Of a stretch of 42,592 bases of DNA, positions 41,210 through 42,592 are shown piece after piece. Both the position numbers and the translations under genes were made by a program. The notes below the pieces were generated by a model that worked only from the letters and a program-made list of their open reading frames with translations, did not search any database and had not been told where the DNA came from. Where the stretch lies: contig JBAROV010000161.1 in the NCBI GenBank assembly GCA_049642465.1, positions 1-42,592 of the forward strand, read 5' to 3'. Each line of letters starts with the position of its first letter. The stretch's first letter is position 1. The DNA comes from CAWDPQ01 sp049642465. Lineage in GTDB: Bacteria > Acidobacteriota > Vicinamibacteria > Vicinamibacterales > 2-12-FULL-66-21.

Positions 41210-42592
41210 ATGCCGACGTTCCTGCAAGATATCCGATACGCCCTGCGCACGCACAGACGAAGCGCCGGCCTGACATTCGACATCGTCGCGTCACTTGCGA
41301 TTGGCAGCGGCGCCAACACCGCAATTTTCAGCGTGGTGAATGCGCTCCACCTGAAGCCCCTGCCCTATCCAGACCCAGAACGACTGGTGGTCCTGTGGCT
41401 CCGCTCACCGGGCATCAACATTCCGCAGGACTGGCCGTCCCCCGGTCAGTACATCGACATTCAGACGGCCAACCATTCCTTCGAGGAGATGTCGATATCC
41501 ACCGGTGGAACGGGCACCCTGATTGGCGGGGATCAGCCGGAGCGCGTCGAGGCGTTGCGGACGTCTCCAAGTCTCTTCCACCTGCTCGGCGCGCGGCCGC
41601 TTCATGGACGCCTCATCCTTGCCGACGATGATGCGGTCGCGGTGCTGAGTTACGACTTCTGGACGCGGCTGTTCAGCTCGGATCCTGGAGTGATCGGTCG
41701 AAGTATTACGTTGAACGGCATTACTGGCGGCACCGGCGAAGCCAGGAACCAGTTCACCGTCGTCGGCGTACTGCCGCGCGAGTTCATGCTGAACGACGAA
41801 GTCATGCCGACCGTTGCAAGCATCAGGCGAATGGACGTGTTCCTGCATCTCCGACTTGGAGCCGACGCCGTGAATCGCCGAGGCGACGAGAATTACAACC
41901 TCATGGCGCGCCTGAAGCCGGGTGTGACCGCGGAGGAAGCGCAGGCCGACATCAGTGTCATTGCGGCCAATATCCGCGAAAAGGACAAACGCGATCGAAC
42001 CTTCACGATCAGCGTCGTCCCCCTGCTCGACCAGGTCGTCGGAAACGTGCGCCGGCCGGTGTTGGTGCTGCTTGGGTCTGTCGCGCTCGTCCTGCTGATT
42101 GCCTGCGCAAATGTCGCCAACCTGCTTTTGACGCGCGCGAGCGGTCGGCAGAAGGAAGTGGCCATCCGCACCGCGCTCGGCGCAAGCTGGATCCGGCTCG
42201 TCCGCCAGTTGCTGACGGAGAGCGTGGCGCTTGCGGTTGTTGGCGGCGCGGTGGGGCTGCTCATCGCGAAAGCCAGCCTGCAGGCCGTTCGAACCATCAA
42301 CCCCGGCAACATTCCGCGCCTGGATGTCATCGGGATTGACGGCACGGTACTGGCCTTTACGCTCGGGGTCTCCGTTTTCACCGGAATCGTGTTCGGTCTG
42401 GCCCCGGCAGCGCGGGCGGCGCGAGTTGACCTCAACTCCTCTCTCAAGGGAGGCGCCCGAAGCACGCAGGGTGACGGCGGCTTCAACGGCTCCCGCCGGC
42501 AGATGCGCAGTCTCTTTGTCGTCGCTGAAGTCGCGCTCTCATTGATGCTACTGATTGGCGCGGGCCTCCTGATTCGCAGCTTTGTGCGGCTG
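41210..42592 (+). CDS. ADOP-type orphan ABC permease, 3' end outside window
   Basis: An open frame of 461 codons runs to the window edge. It starts MPTFLQDIRYALRTHRRSAG, with TM helix VASLAIGSGANTAIFSVVNA, then a MacB periplasmic domain, then the FtsX module LVLLIACANVANLLLTRASG with RQKEVAIRTALGAS, and VVAEVALSLMLLIGAGLL before the second periplasmic domain. GAGGAG lies four bases before the ATG at 41210. The remaining half should encode a second FtsX module. As with the others there is no ATPase nearby. It is clearly diverged from the two full copies in the window. Confidence 0.9.
   Translation, partial: MPTFLQDIRYALRTHRRSAGLTFDIVASLAIGSGANTAIFSVVNALHLKPLPYPDPERLVVLWLRSPGINIPQDWPSPGQYIDIQTANHSFEEMSISTGGTGTLIGGDQPERVEALRTSPSLFHLLGARPLHGRLILADDDAVAVLSYDFWTRLFSSDPGVIGRSITLNGITGGTGEARNQFTVVGVLPREFMLNDEVMPTVASIRRMDVFLHLRLGADAVNRRGDENYNLMARLKPGVTAEEAQADISVIAANIREKDKRDRTFTISVVPLLDQVVGNVRRPVLVLLGSVALVLLIACANVANLLLTRASGRQKEVAIRTALGASWIRLVRQLLTESVALAVVGGAVGLLIAKASLQAVRTINPGNIPRLDVIGIDGTVLAFTLGVSVFTGIVFGLAPAARAARVDLNSSLKGGARSTQGDGGFNGSRRQMRSLFVVAEVALSLMLLIGAGLLIRSFVRL

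Overview
The window looks like a chromosomal segment of a GC-rich soil or sediment Acidobacteriota, probably of the Vicinamibacteria type. This is an inference from gene content. The signs are three orphan MacB/FtsX permeases of the acidobacterial ADOP kind, a PVC-type dehydrogenase fused to HEAT repeats and cytochrome c, a PQQ dehydrogenase, many exported hydrolases, DUF885, and small basic or zinc-ribbon proteins common in that group. No rRNA, tRNA, CRISPR array, phage genes or transposase gene was found.

Layout. 1-3.2 kb: a repeat array, an exported SAM methyltransferase, then (minus strand) a response regulator, a small helical protein and L-rhamnose isomerase. 3.4-4.9 kb: small plus-strand regulatory genes (short HTH, basic protein, MEDS sensor, receiver-only regulator). 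4.9-11 kb: exported catabolic genes (PVC dehydrogenase-cytochrome; divergent Tat amidohydrolase, signal peptidase I-like protein, D-aminoacylase). 11-14.5 kb: PQQ dehydrogenase and GntP permease. 14.7-20.2 kb: a repeat-bearing surface lipoprotein with a clear terminator, then an efflux adaptor and an RND pump gene broken by an in-frame stop. 20.3-25.2 kb: two convergent ADOP permeases of identical length. 25.2-27.7 kb: two PepSY-like membrane proteins, then a GxxExxY nuclease-fold gene inside inverted repeat arrays, then a small secreted protein. 27.7-33.7 kb: DUF885 peptidase-like protein, TrmO, a small exported protein, a Crp/Fnr regulator, a histidine kinase and several tiny genes. 33.7-40.7 kb: sugar-modifying oxidoreductase and aminotransferase, a double alpha/beta hydrolase, a GT-C-like membrane protein and an MFS transporter. 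40.7 kb to the end: a cysteine-rich zinc-ribbon protein, another repeat array and the first part of a third ADOP permease.

The most unusual signal is a set of short-word repeat arrays. There are five unrelated words: GTGCCAGG, GGGGTCAGAC, TGAACCC, CAGGAGGTCAGGAGATCA and GATTG/CAATC. Each forms tandem units, and most also have an inverted counterpart. Apart from the one cut by the window edge, they touch or overlap the stop codons of neighbouring genes. In the most complete case a 51-bp perfect inverted repeat (26542-26592 and 27181-27231) encloses a GxxExxY gene whose last codons are array sequence. This could be a repeat-anchored mobile or selfish cassette with a nuclease-fold protein.

Other points worth checking: a signal peptidase I-like protein with Ala in place of the catalytic Ser; an alpha/beta hydrolase domain with Asp at the nucleophile elbow; a group of TGTGC-N6-GCACA-like palindromes around the Crp/Fnr gene; and a short repeat-like insertion inside the DUF885 coding sequence. 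All functional statements come from reading the sequence and from knowledge of the families; no database search was run.
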